Both the position numbers and the translations under genes were made by a program. Of a DNA stretch of 35,840 bases, positions 6,847 through 19,714 are shown piece by piece. The notes beneath the pieces were generated by a model. That model searched no databases. It saw nothing but the letters and a program-made list of their open reading frames with translations, and had not been told where the DNA came from. The DNA comes from Halodesulfovibrio sp. (GTDB taxonomy: Bacteria; Desulfobacterota; Desulfovibrionia; Desulfovibrionales; Desulfovibrionaceae), in assembly GCF_025210605.1 (NCBI RefSeq), contig NZ_JAOARI010000007.1:1-35840 (forward strand). Reading direction: 5' to 3'. Every line of letters starts with the position of its first letter. Within the stretch, counting starts at the first letter, position 1.

Positions 6847-8205
6847 TTGCTGAAAAACGGGCTGAGAAATTTTCTTGAACAGCGCTACCCTGAAAAGGAT
6901 TTACGCAGCTGGTTCGATCCGCTTACGATCGACTATGGTGACATTGAAAAAAGTGTATCTGTAGCCTTTCCTCACGCCTTTTTCGGCACATGGTTCGCTG
7001 CACACGGAAAACCTGCTTTAGAGCAAGCTGTACGGGAGTACATCAGCCCTGAAGTGGTTGTTCTGTACGACACACCAATATCTATGCAATCAGTTGGTAT
7101 ACATGAAAAAAGTACGGAAAAACCTACCCAGATAGCACACTCCGGTGCTGCTGTTCAAGAAAAGCCGACGCCGAGTGGTCGAGCTGCCTCAGGTGCGCAA
7201 TTTACGTTCGACACCTTTTTGCACAATGCCAAAAATGTGTTTCCTGTTGCCAGCGCTAAAGAAGTGGCTAAAGCGGATGTATTTCCAAAGTATAACCCGC
7301 TGGTTATAGCAGGACCTTCCGGAAGCGGAAAAACTCACCTGCTGCGGGCTATTGCTCATGCTATACAAGAACAACGCCCACAGGCTTCTGTTTTTTCCGG
7401 CAATATTGAAGACCTTGCAGCGCTCTATCAGGATGGTAGCCCGGGAGCACGCTTTGAAGTGCGGAAGCACATAGTGTGTAATGATTTCTTTTTGCTGGAT
7501 GATTTGCAGCGACTGGAAGATTTTCCCATATTGCAGGAAGAGTTGATTGCTCTGTTTGATTCGTTCCATGACAACAATAAGCAGATGGTTTTCTGTTGCA
7601 CAGACGGACTAACTGCTCACAGCTTTTTGTTGCCTACCCTTCGTTCCAGACTGGAATGGGGCTTGCTTGCACAACTAAAACAGCAAGATATGGATATACG
7701 CATCAGGTATGCCACCAGCCATCTCAAAGAAAATCAGATAAAACTGACGAATGACCAGATCATTTTACTCTGTCAGCGCTTTGACGATTTCAGATTGCTA
7801 CAGGGTGTACTGCTTAAACTGGCAGCATTTAAAGACCTGATGAATACAGAAGTGTCGGAATATGAATTTAACCAGATTCTGGAACACACAGACAAAAGCA
7901 AAGCAACACCGCTGACTGCTGACATTATTATTGGTGTGGTTGCTGAACACTATATGCTGCAACCAAAAGATTTGCTCAGCGAAAAACGGCACCAGAAGAT
8001 TGTACTGGCGCGGCAGGTAGCCATGTATTTAACCCGTACGCTGCTCGGATCTTCCTATCCGGCTCTTGGCAGAATGTTCGGCGGAAAAGACCATTCTACT
8101 GTCATCTATGCTGTTAATAAAATTAAGAAATTTATAGTTAAGAACAAAGATACGAAACTTTTAATAAACGAGCTGAAGGAAAAGTGCCTAACTGCCACAA
8201 AGTAA
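6847..8205 (+). CDS. dnaA: Chromosomal replication initiator protein DnaA
   Basis: This 452-residue AAA+ protein binds origin DNA and opens it in an ATP-dependent way. An N-terminal domain (about 1-80) and a variable linker (about 80-115) precede the ATPase. The Walker A motif GPSGSGKTH lies near residue 156 and the Walker B-like LLDDLQ near 216. An SRLEWGL motif matches the box VII arginine-finger region. The C-terminal domain (about 365-452) carries the DnaA signature ARQVAMYL...GRMFGGKDHSTV. The protein is divergent: sensor II reads DFRLLQG rather than the usual VRELEG, and the signature has KDHST for RDHTT. Translation appears to begin at TTG 6847; an in-frame stop at 6820 excludes anything much longer, and the ribosome-binding site is weak. 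It is followed by dnaN, gyrB and gyrA, the classic origin order. Confidence 0.95.
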   Translation: MLKNGLRNFLEQRYPEKDLRSWFDPLTIDYGDIEKSVSVAFPHAFFGTWFAAHGKPALEQAVREYISPEVVVLYDTPISMQSVGIHEKSTEKPTQIAHSGAAVQEKPTPSGRAASGAQFTFDTFLHNAKNVFPVASAKEVAKADVFPKYNPLVIAGPSGSGKTHLLRAIAHAIQEQRPQASVFSGNIEDLAALYQDGSPGARFEVRKHIVCNDFFLLDDLQRLEDFPILQEELIALFDSFHDNNKQMVFCCTDGLTAHSFLLPTLRSRLEWGLLAQLKQQDMDIRIRYATSHLKENQIKLTNDQIILLCQRFDDFRLLQGVLLKLAAFKDLMNTEVSEYEFNQILEHTDKSKATPLTADIIIGVVAEHYMLQPKDLLSEKRHQKIVLARQVAMYLTRTLLGSSYPALGRMFGGKDHSTVIYAVNKIKKFIVKNKDTKLLINELKEKCLTATK

Positions 8206-8340
8206 AAAACACTCCTTTAGTTACGCGCACACGGTTACTAACGAGTCATTTTTAGTGACACAAAATAGTTATGAAAATTCAATCGCTTACTACAGTTAAT
8301 AACATATCTACACCCCCTACAACTACTACAAGGAGATCAT

Positions 8341-11891
<3,551 letters not shown>

Positions 11892-11900
11892 GAGAGGTAC

Positions 11901-14339
11901 GTGTCACTAGAACCGCAAATTACTATCGAAGAGGAACTCAAGAAGGCATATCTTGAGTATTCCCTCAGTGTTATTGTCGGCCGTGCTATTCCGGATGCCC
12001 GTGACGGTCTTAAACCGGTACACAGACGTATTATGTACGCACAGCATGAACTGGGTAACTCCTTCAGCCGTGGTCATAAAAAATCTGCCCGTATCGTCGG
12101 TGACGTAATCGGTAAGTATCACCCGCATGGTGACTCTGCTGTATACGATGCCTTGGTACGTATGGCGCAGCCGTTTGCAATGCGCGACCCGCTTGTTGAC
12201 GGTCAGGGTAACTTTGGTTCCATCGACGGCGACTCCGCAGCGGCAATGCGTTACACAGAATCACGCATGTCCCGCCTTGCAGGTGAGTTTTTGAACGACA
12301 TCGAGAAGGAAACTGTCGAGTTCCGTCCGAACTACGATAACACGCTTCTCGAACCGTCTGTATTGCCTACAAAGGTTCCTAACCTGCTGCTTAACGGTAC
12401 ATCCGGTATTGCGGTTGGTATGGCTACCAATATTCCGCCGCATAACCTTGGTGAACTTATCGGTGCACTGATTGTTCTGCTGGAAGACCGCGATGCAACC
12501 GTGTCTCAGCTTATGGAACATGTTAAAGGTCCGGACTTCCCGACAGGCGGCTTCTGCTACGCGGGTAAAGGGCTTGTAGATGCATACAATACTGGACGCG
12601 GTACTGTTAAAGTACGTGGTAAGCTTGAAATTGAAGAGCGTAAAAAGGGACTGCAATCTCTCGTGATTAGAGAGATTCCTTACGCACTTAACAAGTCTTC
12701 TCTGGTAGAAAAAATTGCGTCCCTCGTGAATGATCGAAAAATCGAAGGCATTACAGACCTGCGTGACGAATCTGACCGCAAAGGTATTCGTGTTGTTATT
12801 GATCTGAAGCGCGGAACTATTCCTGAAATTGTTATCAATTCATTGTACAAGTTTACGCCGCTGGAAACTTCATTCGGCATCAACATGCTGGCAGTTGTTA
12901 ACAACAAGCCGCAGTTGCTTAACTTGCGTACAGCGCTGCTTCAGTTCCTCGATCACCGCCGCGAAGTTATTATTCGTCGTACCCGTTACGATCTGCGTAA
13001 AGCAGAAGCGCGTGCCCATATTCTGGAAGGCTTACGCATTGCGTTGGATAACATCGATGAAGTGGTTAAAATTATCCGTGGTTCTAAAAACGCACTGGAA
13101 GCAAAAACTGCTTTGAAAGAGCGTTTTGAACTTTCAGATGTTCAGGCACAGGCGATTCTTGATATGCGTCTCCAGCGTCTGACCAACCTTGAGCACGAAA
13201 AGCTTCTTGAAGAATACAATGAGCTTATCAAGCTTATCGAATACCTCACATCCATTCTTGAGAATCGTGAAGTACTTCGTGGTGTTATTCGTGAAGAACT
13301 CGAATATATTAATGAAAAATATGCAACGCCTCGTCGTACCGCAATTGAAATTGACGAGCTTGACGGTATTGAAATCGAAGATCTCATTCCAGATGATGAC
13401 GTCGTAATTACCCTCTCACGCAGAGGCTACATTAAACGTACAACATTGGAAGTGTACCGGGCACAGCGTCGTGGCGGTAAAGGTGTTGCAGGTCTGCATA
13501 CAGGTGACGGAGACTTTGTTCAGGACTTCCTGACTACCTCCAACCATCAGCACTTGCTGCTCTTCAGTAACAAGGGACGCATGTTCCAGATGAAGGTGCA
13601 TCAGGTTGCAGAAGGTTCCCGTACCGCTAAAGGTGTGCATATTGCCAACTTGCTGCCGCTTGAAAACAGCGAATGGATTACAACTGTTCTCTGCGTTCGT
13701 GATTTCGAGCAGGATCGTTACTTCCTCTTCGCGACCAAGAACGGCATGGTTAAACGCTCCAGCGCAGAACTCTACAAAAAGAGCCGTCGCACAGGCATTA
13801 TTGCTGTCGGTCTGAAAGAGAACGACGAACTGATTATGGTTCGCGAGGTTGATGAGCATTGCCAGATTGTTCTGACAACAGCATCCGGTATCGCTATTCG
13901 TTTCTCTTGCTCAGATGTCCGCGCAATGGGACGTGCTGCAAGCGGCGTAAAAGGTATTGCTCTTAAAGGCGAGGATAAAGTTGTAGCATGCGTTACCCTG
14001 CGTGATGATACTGAATGCGAAATTATGACTGTTGCAGAAAATGGTTACGGTAAACGTACTCGTATTGATCTGTACCGCATTCAGTCCCGCGGTGGTAAAG
14101 GTATTATCAACTTTAAAGTAACACCGAAAACCGGCAAGGTTCTCGGTGCAATTCCTGTACTGCTTGAAGATGAACTTATTTTGCTGACTTCTGATAACAA
14201 GGTTATCCGCATGGAAGTTAAAGAAATTCGTTCTGTAGGTCGTGCAACACAGGGTGTTCGTCTTGTTAATATGGACAAAGGCGGACATGTTGTAGGCTTT
14301 GACCGCGTAGTTGAACAACAACACGACGATCAGGAATAG
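11901..14339 (+). CDS. gyrA: DNA gyrase subunit A
   Basis: This 812-residue breakage-reunion subunit of gyrase begins at GTG 11901 behind GGAGAGG. The quinolone-resistance-determining region reads [20 protein letters not shown], with the serine and aspartate of the sensitive form present. The catalytic tyrosine is in RYTESRMS (about residue 118). The C-terminal pinwheel carries the GyrA box QRRGGKG (about 521), which distinguishes it from ParC, and a second degenerate copy QSRGGKG. It lies directly after gyrB and 3 bp before a TPR lipoprotein gene. The protein lacks the long acidic tail of E. coli GyrA, which may affect supercoiling control. Confidence 0.98.
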   Translation: MSLEPQITIEEELKKAYLEYSLSVIVGRAIPDARDGLKPVHRRIMYAQHELGNSFSRGHKKSARIVGDVIGKYHPHGDSAVYDALVRMAQPFAMRDPLVDGQGNFGSIDGDSAAAMRYTESRMSRLAGEFLNDIEKETVEFRPNYDNTLLEPSVLPTKVPNLLLNGTSGIAVGMATNIPPHNLGELIGALIVLLEDRDATVSQLMEHVKGPDFPTGGFCYAGKGLVDAYNTGRGTVKVRGKLEIEERKKGLQSLVIREIPYALNKSSLVEKIASLVNDRKIEGITDLRDESDRKGIRVVIDLKRGTIPEIVINSLYKFTPLETSFGINMLAVVNNKPQLLNLRTALLQFLDHRREVIIRRTRYDLRKAEARAHILEGLRIALDNIDEVVKIIRGSKNALEAKTALKERFELSDVQAQAILDMRLQRLTNLEHEKLLEEYNELIKLIEYLTSILENREVLRGVIREELEYINEKYATPRRTAIEIDELDGIEIEDLIPDDDVVITLSRRGYIKRTTLEVYRAQRRGGKGVAGLHTGDGDFVQDFLTTSNHQHLLLFSNKGRMFQMKVHQVAEGSRTAKGVHIANLLPLENSEWITTVLCVRDFEQDRYFLFATKNGMVKRSSAELYKKSRRTGIIAVGLKENDELIMVREVDEHCQIVLTTASGIAIRFSCSDVRAMGRAASGVKGIALKGEDKVVACVTLRDDTECEIMTVAENGYGKRTRIDLYRIQSRGGKGIINFKVTPKTGKVLGAIPVLLEDELILLTSDNKVIRMEVKEIRSVGRATQGVRLVNMDKGGHVVGFDRVVEQQHDDQE

Positions 14340-14342
14340 TAC

Positions 14343-15122
14343 ATGAACCGAAGCGTTCTATCGCTTTTTGTGATGGTTCTCATCTTCATCTCCGGCTGTA
14401 CGCAGCCGGAGATTGAAGATGAATTTTCCAAAGCACGTAAAGCATTTATCAATAAACAGTATTCGGAAGCAGAGCGTTCATACCAGCGGTATCTACGGGA
14501 TAACGAATTTGGGGAAAAGCGCTGGGATGCGTGGAACCGGCTTGTTGAAATTACTGCGACAGTGCGTGGTAATAAAACTAAGGCAGCTGAATTGCTGGAA
14601 GCTATGTTGCTGGAATATTCACCAGAGCCAGCCCGCTATAGACAGATTCTCGTTATTAAAGGGAATATGTTCATGGAAAGCGGCATGTGGGCACAGGCAA
14701 TAGATGTGTGGTCACGTTTGCTGACAGCTCCTGACGTTATGGTGAAAGAAGAAGCCTTAGCATACAGCAGCTTGGGCAAAGCATATTTAATGCGCGGTGA
14801 ATATGCACTGGCAGTGGATGCTTTTAAAGATTGCCGTCAATTGAATCTAGACGATCCCGAGCACATGCAACGTTGTATCTACGAGCTTGCACAGGCATAT
14901 ACCTATCTTGCCAGCTACATAGAAGCAGAACAAACGTTACATGCATTGTTGGAATATAATTCGGTTGAAAGTTCGCTTGCTGCCCGTGCAAAACTGCTGC
15001 TGGCAGATATCTACGAACAACAGGATCAACCGGCTAAAGCAATTGCCATGCTCAAGGAAATACTCAATACCTACCCGAACCCGAAGGTTGTTGAATTCAG
15101 GTTGAAGAATTTGCAAAAGTAG
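14343..15122 (+). CDS. TPR-repeat lipoprotein, conserved hypothetical
   Basis: This 259-residue protein has a lipoprotein signal peptide (hydrophobic residues 4-17, lipobox SGC, Cys at about 19), so it should be anchored in the inner or outer membrane facing the periplasm. The mature part is alpha-helical with several tetratricopeptide-like units (for example ALAYSSLGKAYLMRGEYALA and LADIYEQQDQPAKAIAML). The layout resembles BamD/YbgF-type periplasmic TPR lipoproteins, but I cannot assign it to either. Its ATG is only 3 bp after the gyrA stop, with CAGGA inside the gyrA end, so it is co-translated with gyrase. This is an unusual place for an envelope protein. A hairpin repeat follows it. Confidence 0.85.
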   Translation: MNRSVLSLFVMVLIFISGCTQPEIEDEFSKARKAFINKQYSEAERSYQRYLRDNEFGEKRWDAWNRLVEITATVRGNKTKAAELLEAMLLEYSPEPARYRQILVIKGNMFMESGMWAQAIDVWSRLLTAPDVMVKEEALAYSSLGKAYLMRGEYALAVDAFKDCRQLNLDDPEHMQRCIYELAQAYTYLASYIEAEQTLHALLEYNSVESSLAARAKLLLADIYEQQDQPAKAIAMLKEILNTYPNPKVVEFRLKNLQK

Positions 15123-15150
15123 GGTGGAGTTTGTTTTTTAGATATATTTT

Positions 15151-15223
15151 GCCTCCGGCGGCTGGGCTGAAACTTTTGTAAAGTTTCCCCCAGACCCCCT
15201 TCAAAACGTTTTATTATTCGATG
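15151..15223. repeat. Single type C-like hairpin repeat
   Basis: It starts GCCTCCGGCGGCTGGG, contains the perfect stem GAAACTTT-TGT-AAAGTTTC inside CTGGG/CCCAG arms (15162-15193), and ends CCCCCTTCAAAACGTTTTATT. This is the same architecture as the tandem copies at 4676-5135, with a different hairpin core. Confidence 0.75.
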
Positions 15224-15357
15224 TGAGCTTTTTGTTTTATAAACGAGTAGGCTTCATCATGCTGACTTGATTGTATGAAATGTACGGTTCATTGTTTTTG
15301 CTGCCGTAAACGGTGTGGCTTATTCGGTTGAACTGAACTCTATTTTGCCTTTGGCGG

Positions 15358-15404
15358 GCAGAGGGGGAACTCCGTTTTTTAGAGAAACGGGGTTCCCCCT
15401 CTGC
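15358..15404. repeat. Long perfect hairpin
   Basis: GCAGAGGGGGAAC at 15358-15370 pairs with 15392-15404, and an inner CCGTTT/AAACGG stem (15372-15377 with 15385-15390) continues it. No T run follows, so this is more likely a REP-like element or an RNA-stability structure than a classical terminator. Confidence 0.75.
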
Positions 15405-15464
15405 ACTCCCTTCTTCCAAAATAAGGGAGGAGAGGTAGAAAAAAAGACCTTTTCACTGCGGAGA

Positions 15465-15563
15465 ATCGTGCTTATTTTCTGAAAACACGATGCGGAATGA
15501 AAAATTGTCTTTTTTAAAGACACGGCATACAACCATTCCGGTTCAGAGAGTTACCGGAAGGAG
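15465..15563 (+). promoter_or_regulatory. Structured 5' leader of def
   Basis: Three stems are visible: ATCGTG/CACGAT (15465-15470 with 15486-15491), TGTCTTT/AAAGACA (15506-15512 with 15516-15522) and TTCCGG/CCGGAA (15536-15541 with 15554-15559). The last arm overlaps the ribosome-binding site GGAAGGAG (15556-15563), so the fold could limit def translation. No known riboswitch class is recognised. Confidence 0.4.
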
Positions 15564-15571
15564 AATTATAT

Positions 15572-16072
15572 ATGATTTGTGAAGTGTTACATTACCCTGA
15601 CAATAGACTTGCTGAAAAAAGTAAGCCTGTTGAAGAAATTACGGATGAAATTAAAGAACTTGCAGCGAACATGGCTGAAACCATGTATAAGGAAGACGGT
15701 ATCGGTCTTGCTGCGCCGCAGGTTGGTGCTTTATACCGCCTTGTTGTTATTGACGTTTCCGGCCCTGAAGTGCGTGACGACCTGATGACACTTGTTAACC
15801 CTGTCATTGTTGCTGCTGATGGTGCTTGCGATTCTGAGGAAGGTTGTCTTTCTGTTCCTGGATATCGTGCAAAAGTGAAGCGTTCCGAGACAGTGACTGT
15901 CAAAGCACTCGATCTGGAAGGAAACGAAATAACTATCGAAGCTGACGGCATGCTCGCTATCTGCATGCAGCATGAGTTAGACCATCTTGATGGCGTACTT
16001 TTCATTGATAAAATCAGCCGCCTTAAACGCTCAATGTACGACAAGAAGGTGAAGAAATGGATGAAGCGGTAA
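15572..16072 (+). CDS. def: Peptide deformylase
   Basis: This 166-residue metalloenzyme removes the formyl group from the N-terminal methionine of nascent proteins. All three family motifs are intact: GIGLAAPQ at 43-50, EGCLS at 90-94 with metal ligand C92, and HELDH at 134-138 with the two histidine ligands and catalytic glutamate. A strong ribosome-binding site (GGAAGGAG) precedes the ATG. The gene overlaps fmt by 16 bp. The enzymes that add and remove formyl groups are therefore co-expressed, as in many bacteria. Confidence 0.97.
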   Translation: MICEVLHYPDNRLAEKSKPVEEITDEIKELAANMAETMYKEDGIGLAAPQVGALYRLVVIDVSGPEVRDDLMTLVNPVIVAADGACDSEEGCLSVPGYRAKVKRSETVTVKALDLEGNEITIEADGMLAICMQHELDHLDGVLFIDKISRLKRSMYDKKVKKWMKR

Positions 16073-17046
16073 GTAAACTTCGCGTCGTATATATGGGAAC
16101 CCCTGATTTTGCGGCGACCATTCTTGACCGTGTATCTCAGTGGGATGGAGCTGAAGTAGTTGGAGTGTACACACAGCCGGACAGACCTTGTGGTCGCGGA
16201 CAGGTGTGCAAGCCATCTGCTGTAAAAACATTGGCTCTCGAAAAAGGCTACGATATTTATCAGCCGTTGAATTTTAAAGAAGATGCAGACGTAGAGCAGC
16301 TTCAAGCGCTTAAGCCGGATGTTCTTCTTGTTGCCGCATACGGACTTATCTTACCGCAGCGTGTGCTTGATATTGCAACGCATGGCGCAATCAATGTGCA
16401 TGCATCCTTGTTGCCTAAGTACCGTGGTGCTGCCCCTATCCAGCGTGCAATCATGAATGGTGATCCTGTGACAGGTATTACTATTATGCAGATGGAAAAA
16501 GGGTTGGATTCAGGCCCTATCCTGCTTCAGCGTGCTCTTGCTATCGGCATTGATGATACTGCCGGAACATTGCATGATGAGTTGGCAGTGCTTGGTGGAG
16601 AACTTCTCGTTGAAGCTCTCCAAAAGCTTGTTGTTGGTGATTTGCACCCGAAAGTTCAGGATCATGACCGTTCCACCCATGCTGCAAAACTGACAAAAGC
16701 AGAAGGTTTGCTAGATTGGAGCAAAACAGCGCTTGAACTGCATGCACATCTGCGTGGTATTTCTCCTTGGCCGGGTGGCTACTTTATCCTTGAACGTGCG
16801 GGTAAAAAGTCTGTACGTGTAGCAATTGAACCGGGCACAATCGGAGCGGATCTAGAAGAAGGTATCGCACCCGGTACAGTGCTTGGTCTTCAGGACGATG
16901 CAATTGCTATTGCAACAGCAGATAGAGTATATCTTGTACGTAAGCTGCGTCCTGCTAATAAAAAAGTTATGGATGCTAAGGCATTTGCCTGCGGGTATCT
17001 TGCGCAATGTGATGATGCAACTTGTTCCGGTGAAGGGCTTTGTTAA
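16057..17046 (+). CDS. fmt: Methionyl-tRNA formyltransferase
   Basis: This 329-residue cytosolic enzyme uses 10-formyltetrahydrofolate to formylate Met-tRNAfMet before translation initiation. The N-terminal formyltransferase domain shows GTPDFAATIL, the catalytic N113 and H115 in INVHASLLPKYRG, and D151 in KGLDSGPIL. A C-terminal OB-like domain (from about 215) begins at LDWSKTALELHAHLRGISPWPG. The start overlaps def by 16 bp with GAAGGTG as ribosome-binding site inside def. Its stop overlaps the longer candidate start of the DUF116 gene. An extended C-terminal tail contains two cysteines. Confidence 0.97.
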   Translation: MDEAVSKLRVVYMGTPDFAATILDRVSQWDGAEVVGVYTQPDRPCGRGQVCKPSAVKTLALEKGYDIYQPLNFKEDADVEQLQALKPDVLLVAAYGLILPQRVLDIATHGAINVHASLLPKYRGAAPIQRAIMNGDPVTGITIMQMEKGLDSGPILLQRALAIGIDDTAGTLHDELAVLGGELLVEALQKLVVGDLHPKVQDHDRSTHAAKLTKAEGLLDWSKTALELHAHLRGISPWPGGYFILERAGKKSVRVAIEPGTIGADLEEGIAPGTVLGLQDDAIAIATADRVYLVRKLRPANKKVMDAKAFACGYLAQCDDATCSGEGLC

Positions 17047-17906
17047 GACAAAGAAAAAGCATGCTGTTTCATAAAAAAGATCTCGATAATCCCGAGCGAT
17101 ATTACGGAGCCCGTAAAAGGCTGTTCATCGGCTTAATTACGGGCACTTCCATCTTGCTGTGCATTTTGCTGCTGGCAGGGTGGATTATACCGTTTATCGG
17201 TTTTTCAAACATCCATCCTTCATTACCGTATCTTTTCGGACTTATTTTTGGCGGAGCCATTGTATGCATCTGCTGGGCAGCGCTTGGGCTTGTTCTACAG
17301 ATTCTTAAAGGCAGAGCAGTGCTTGGTACTGCCAAAATGCGCGGACTTACTATCCGTATTTTTTTGCCGCTTATGACGATGCTTGCCCGTTTGCTGGGCA
17401 TTGATAAACGCAGGGTTCGTCAGTCGTTTATCCGTGTTAATAACGAGCTGGTGCGTTCAGAGAACGGTAAATTTGCAGCAAACGATATTTTGATTCTCAC
17501 GCCACACTGTTTGCAGGCAAGCAATTGTTCGCTGCGTCTTTCGTACAATGTAGATAACTGTGAGCGATGCGGGCGTTGCCCTGTGGCAATGCTGCTCAAG
17601 TTACGCGATCATTACGGTGTGAAATTTGCCATCGCCACCGGCGGGACGATTGCCCGCCGTATTGTCGTTAAGGAACGCCCAAAATTTATTATAGCAGTCG
17701 CATGTGAGCGTGATCTCACCTCTGGTATTCAGGATACCTACCCGCTTCCTGTTTACGGCGTCTTGAATGAGCGCCCGTGCGGACCATGCCTTGATACAAC
17801 GGTGCCGGAGCTTTCAATGGAACGAGCATTACGGATGTTTATTGAGAATCCAGCGCCACCATTACAGTTTGAGGCTGGTTTCGGACTTGCCGAAACAAAG
17901 TGCTAG
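17040..17906 (+). CDS. DUF116 membrane protein with eight-cysteine domain
   Basis: This 288-residue protein (if started at TTG 17040; ATG 17061 gives 281) belongs to the DUF116 family, whose function is not established. Two transmembrane helices lie at about residues 28-52 and 63-88, then a cytosolic domain with cysteines at 157, 163, 174, 177, 180, 222, 247 and 250. The arrangement CERCGRCP and later CGPC suggests binding of an iron-sulfur cluster or zinc. A conserved-looking GVKFAIATGGTIARR segment lies between. The TTG start has GAAGGG close upstream and overlaps fmt; the ATG has a poor ribosome-binding site, so the start is unsettled. It sits between fmt and rsmB, which suggests a link with translation or rRNA modification, but this is inference. 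Confidence 0.8.
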   Translation: MLRQRKSMLFHKKDLDNPERYYGARKRLFIGLITGTSILLCILLLAGWIIPFIGFSNIHPSLPYLFGLIFGGAIVCICWAALGLVLQILKGRAVLGTAKMRGLTIRIFLPLMTMLARLLGIDKRRVRQSFIRVNNELVRSENGKFAANDILILTPHCLQASNCSLRLSYNVDNCERCGRCPVAMLLKLRDHYGVKFAIATGGTIARRIVVKERPKFIIAVACERDLTSGIQDTYPLPVYGVLNERPCGPCLDTTVPELSMERALRMFIENPAPPLQFEAGFGLAETKC

Positions 17907-18062
17907 CAACCAAAGATTGTTGAATTTTCCTCACTCGCAACGTTTTTGAGAAAACACATATAAATTGTGCCCTGCATTTCTCGTATAGTAATGATATGCC
18001 GAACTAGGCAGATACAAACGTTGTTAATCCTCTCTGAATAAAATTTTTAAGGAATATATCCC

Positions 18063-19391
18063 ATGGCAAGAACTAAAGATTCTGCACTACCGCCAGCCCG
18101 TTCAGTCGCGCTTGAAGTCATTTCACAGGTTTTAGATAAAGGACGCGATGTTCAGGCAGCGCTTGATTACCAGTTGAATAATCAAAAGATTACTTCACAG
18201 GATTCTGCGTTGTGTACAGAGTTGGTGTATGGTTTTCTGCGTTACAAAGGACGCATAGAAGCACTTTTGGGATTGTTTTTGAAAGACAGCTCAAAGCTTC
18301 CTAAAAAAGCATTTAGCGTTATGGGGCTTGCAGCGTACGAGATGTTGTATCTTGATCGTATCCCTGTGTACGCTTCTGTTGACTGGTGTGTAGGCTACGT
18401 AAAAAAACGTTTTTCGTTAGGTCTTGGTAAGCTTACCAACGCTGTGCTGCGAAATCTTGACCGCATGGGTGACAAAGCCCACGACATGGAATCAATCCGC
18501 AAAAAAGGCATGGCAGATACCGCCCTTCTTGCTGCATGGCATTCTATGCCGGAGTGGATTGTTACTGCATGGATGGAAGCATACGGCGAAAAGCGTACTC
18601 AAGTGCTGCTTGCCAATGCACAAAAACATGCGCCATTGGGGATTCGCGTTAACCAGACATTTGAAACAGCCAATGAGCTTGTTGAAAAATTAAGCAACGA
18701 TGGTCGAAGCATTGAAACCATCGGCTATGGTGTGTTGTATCCAGCAGGTTCACAACCCGCAGAGCTTAAAACAATGATTAACGACGGGCTGGTGTCCCGC
18801 CAGTCTATGGCATCACAAGAAGTGTTACGCGAAGCACTCCCAGAAACTTGGGAAGCTCCGGTATGGGATTGCTGCTGTGGACGTGGTGGTAAAACTTACG
18901 CCTTACTTGAGCAAGATGTGGACGTCACTTTTGCTTCAGACACTTCTCGCAAACGTCTTTTAGGAATGCGTGAAGAAGCCGAGCGTCTTGCAATGTATCC
19001 GCCAGAATCGCTTTTGATGTCCGCTGCTGAGTCTCCGAAAAAAGGTTCACCGTTGCAGCAGGAGCCACCAGCAACAATTTTAGCCGATGTTCCTTGTTCC
19101 GGTTTCGGCACGCTCTCCCGCCGTCCAGATGTTCGTTACCATCGAACAACAGAAGGAATTTCTGATCTTATTGAAGTTCAGAAAAAGATTATGGAAAACA
19201 CATACTCCATCCTGAAAGATGGCGGTTTGCTTGTATACATGACCTGTACAATCAACCCAGATGAGAACGAAAAGCAGGTGCAGGCATTCCTTGAGCGTCA
19301 TCCAGAAGTGAAGCTCGAAAAAGAATGGCAAACTCCTGATACCAGTGAGTACGGCGAATACTTCTACGTGGCGTTGTTACGAAAGCCTTAA
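18063..19391 (+). CDS. rsmB: 16S rRNA m5C methyltransferase RsmB (Fmu/Sun)
   Basis: This 442-residue SAM-dependent enzyme methylates a cytosine of 16S rRNA (C967 in E. coli). An N-terminal NusB-like RNA-binding domain (about residues 10-145) is followed by the methyltransferase fold. The SAM motif is VWDCCCGRGGKT (about 272-283). The two catalytic-loop cysteines are in DVPCSGFGTLSRRPD (about 345) and MTCTINPDEN (about 392). A good ribosome-binding site (AAGGA) precedes the ATG. A 156-bp gap from the DUF116 gene could hold a separate promoter, although the direction and the translation theme suggest a cluster. Downstream begins the 1-kb repeat region. Confidence 0.92.
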   Translation: MARTKDSALPPARSVALEVISQVLDKGRDVQAALDYQLNNQKITSQDSALCTELVYGFLRYKGRIEALLGLFLKDSSKLPKKAFSVMGLAAYEMLYLDRIPVYASVDWCVGYVKKRFSLGLGKLTNAVLRNLDRMGDKAHDMESIRKKGMADTALLAAWHSMPEWIVTAWMEAYGEKRTQVLLANAQKHAPLGIRVNQTFETANELVEKLSNDGRSIETIGYGVLYPAGSQPAELKTMINDGLVSRQSMASQEVLREALPETWEAPVWDCCCGRGGKTYALLEQDVDVTFASDTSRKRLLGMREEAERLAMYPPESLLMSAAESPKKGSPLQQEPPATILADVPCSGFGTLSRRPDVRYHRTTEGISDLIEVQKKIMENTYSILKDGGLLVYMTCTINPDENEKQVQAFLERHPEVKLEKEWQTPDTSEYGEYFYVALLRKP

Positions 19392-19440
19392 TTTTTTTGA
19401 TGCCTTCGGCGGGCAGACTGCTTTGTGCTGCCTCCGGCGG

Positions 19441-19588
19441 GTCTTCGACGACGCTGCCGCGGGCTTTAAGAACCTTTCTCGGAGAAAGGTTCTTAAAAAT
19501 CTCCAAAGACTTTTATTCGCGAGTTCAGCCCGTTTTTTGTAACATCTCGCGGCTTACGCACCACTACCTTATTCAATAAAAATAACCG
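19441..19588. repeat. Type B repeat, copy 1 (148 bp)
   Basis: It starts GTCTTCGACGACGCTGCCGC and contains a 15-bp perfect stem with a CGG loop (19465-19497, TTTAAGAACCTTTCT paired with its complement). It continues CTCCAAAGACTTTTATT, CTCGCGGCTTACGCACCAC and ends AATAACCG. The tail resembles the type C tail (CAAAAACTTTTATTACGAGG...CGGCGTATGCG), so B and C appear to be one family. Confidence 0.85.
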
Positions 19589-19650
19589 TACACCTTCGTA
19601 CACTTCTCCAAAGATATTTCTTTGATTGGCTTCAAGGGACATATTTCATA

Positions 19651-19692
19651 CAGAAAAAGGGTGGAGTAAAAAACTCCATCCTTTTTTTATTG
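19651..19692. terminator. Type T terminator hairpin, copy 1
   Basis: AAAGGGTGGAGT pairs with ACTCCATCCTTT (one G-U) across a 5-nt A loop and is followed by a T run on the plus strand. The A run before the stem makes it usable from the minus strand too. It lies downstream of rsmB. Confidence 0.75.
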
Positions 19693-19714
19693 CTCAAAAG
19701 CGATTTGCCTAAAC

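Larger units (their letters stand above)
15123..15571. other. Intergenic region with hairpin repeats and the def leader
   Basis: No gene is visible. A type C-like repeat runs 15151-15223, whose stem-loop at 15162-15193 (CTGGG..GAAACTTT/AAAGTTTC..CCCAG) may end the gyrase transcript. A long hairpin lies at 15358-15404. The stretch 15460-15565 folds into three small hairpins ahead of def. Confidence 0.7.

Noticed and set aside
17040..17060. TTG start of the DUF116 gene as definite
   Set aside because: It has GAAGGG upstream but overlaps fmt, and ATG 17061 is equally possible. The choice is left open in the entry.
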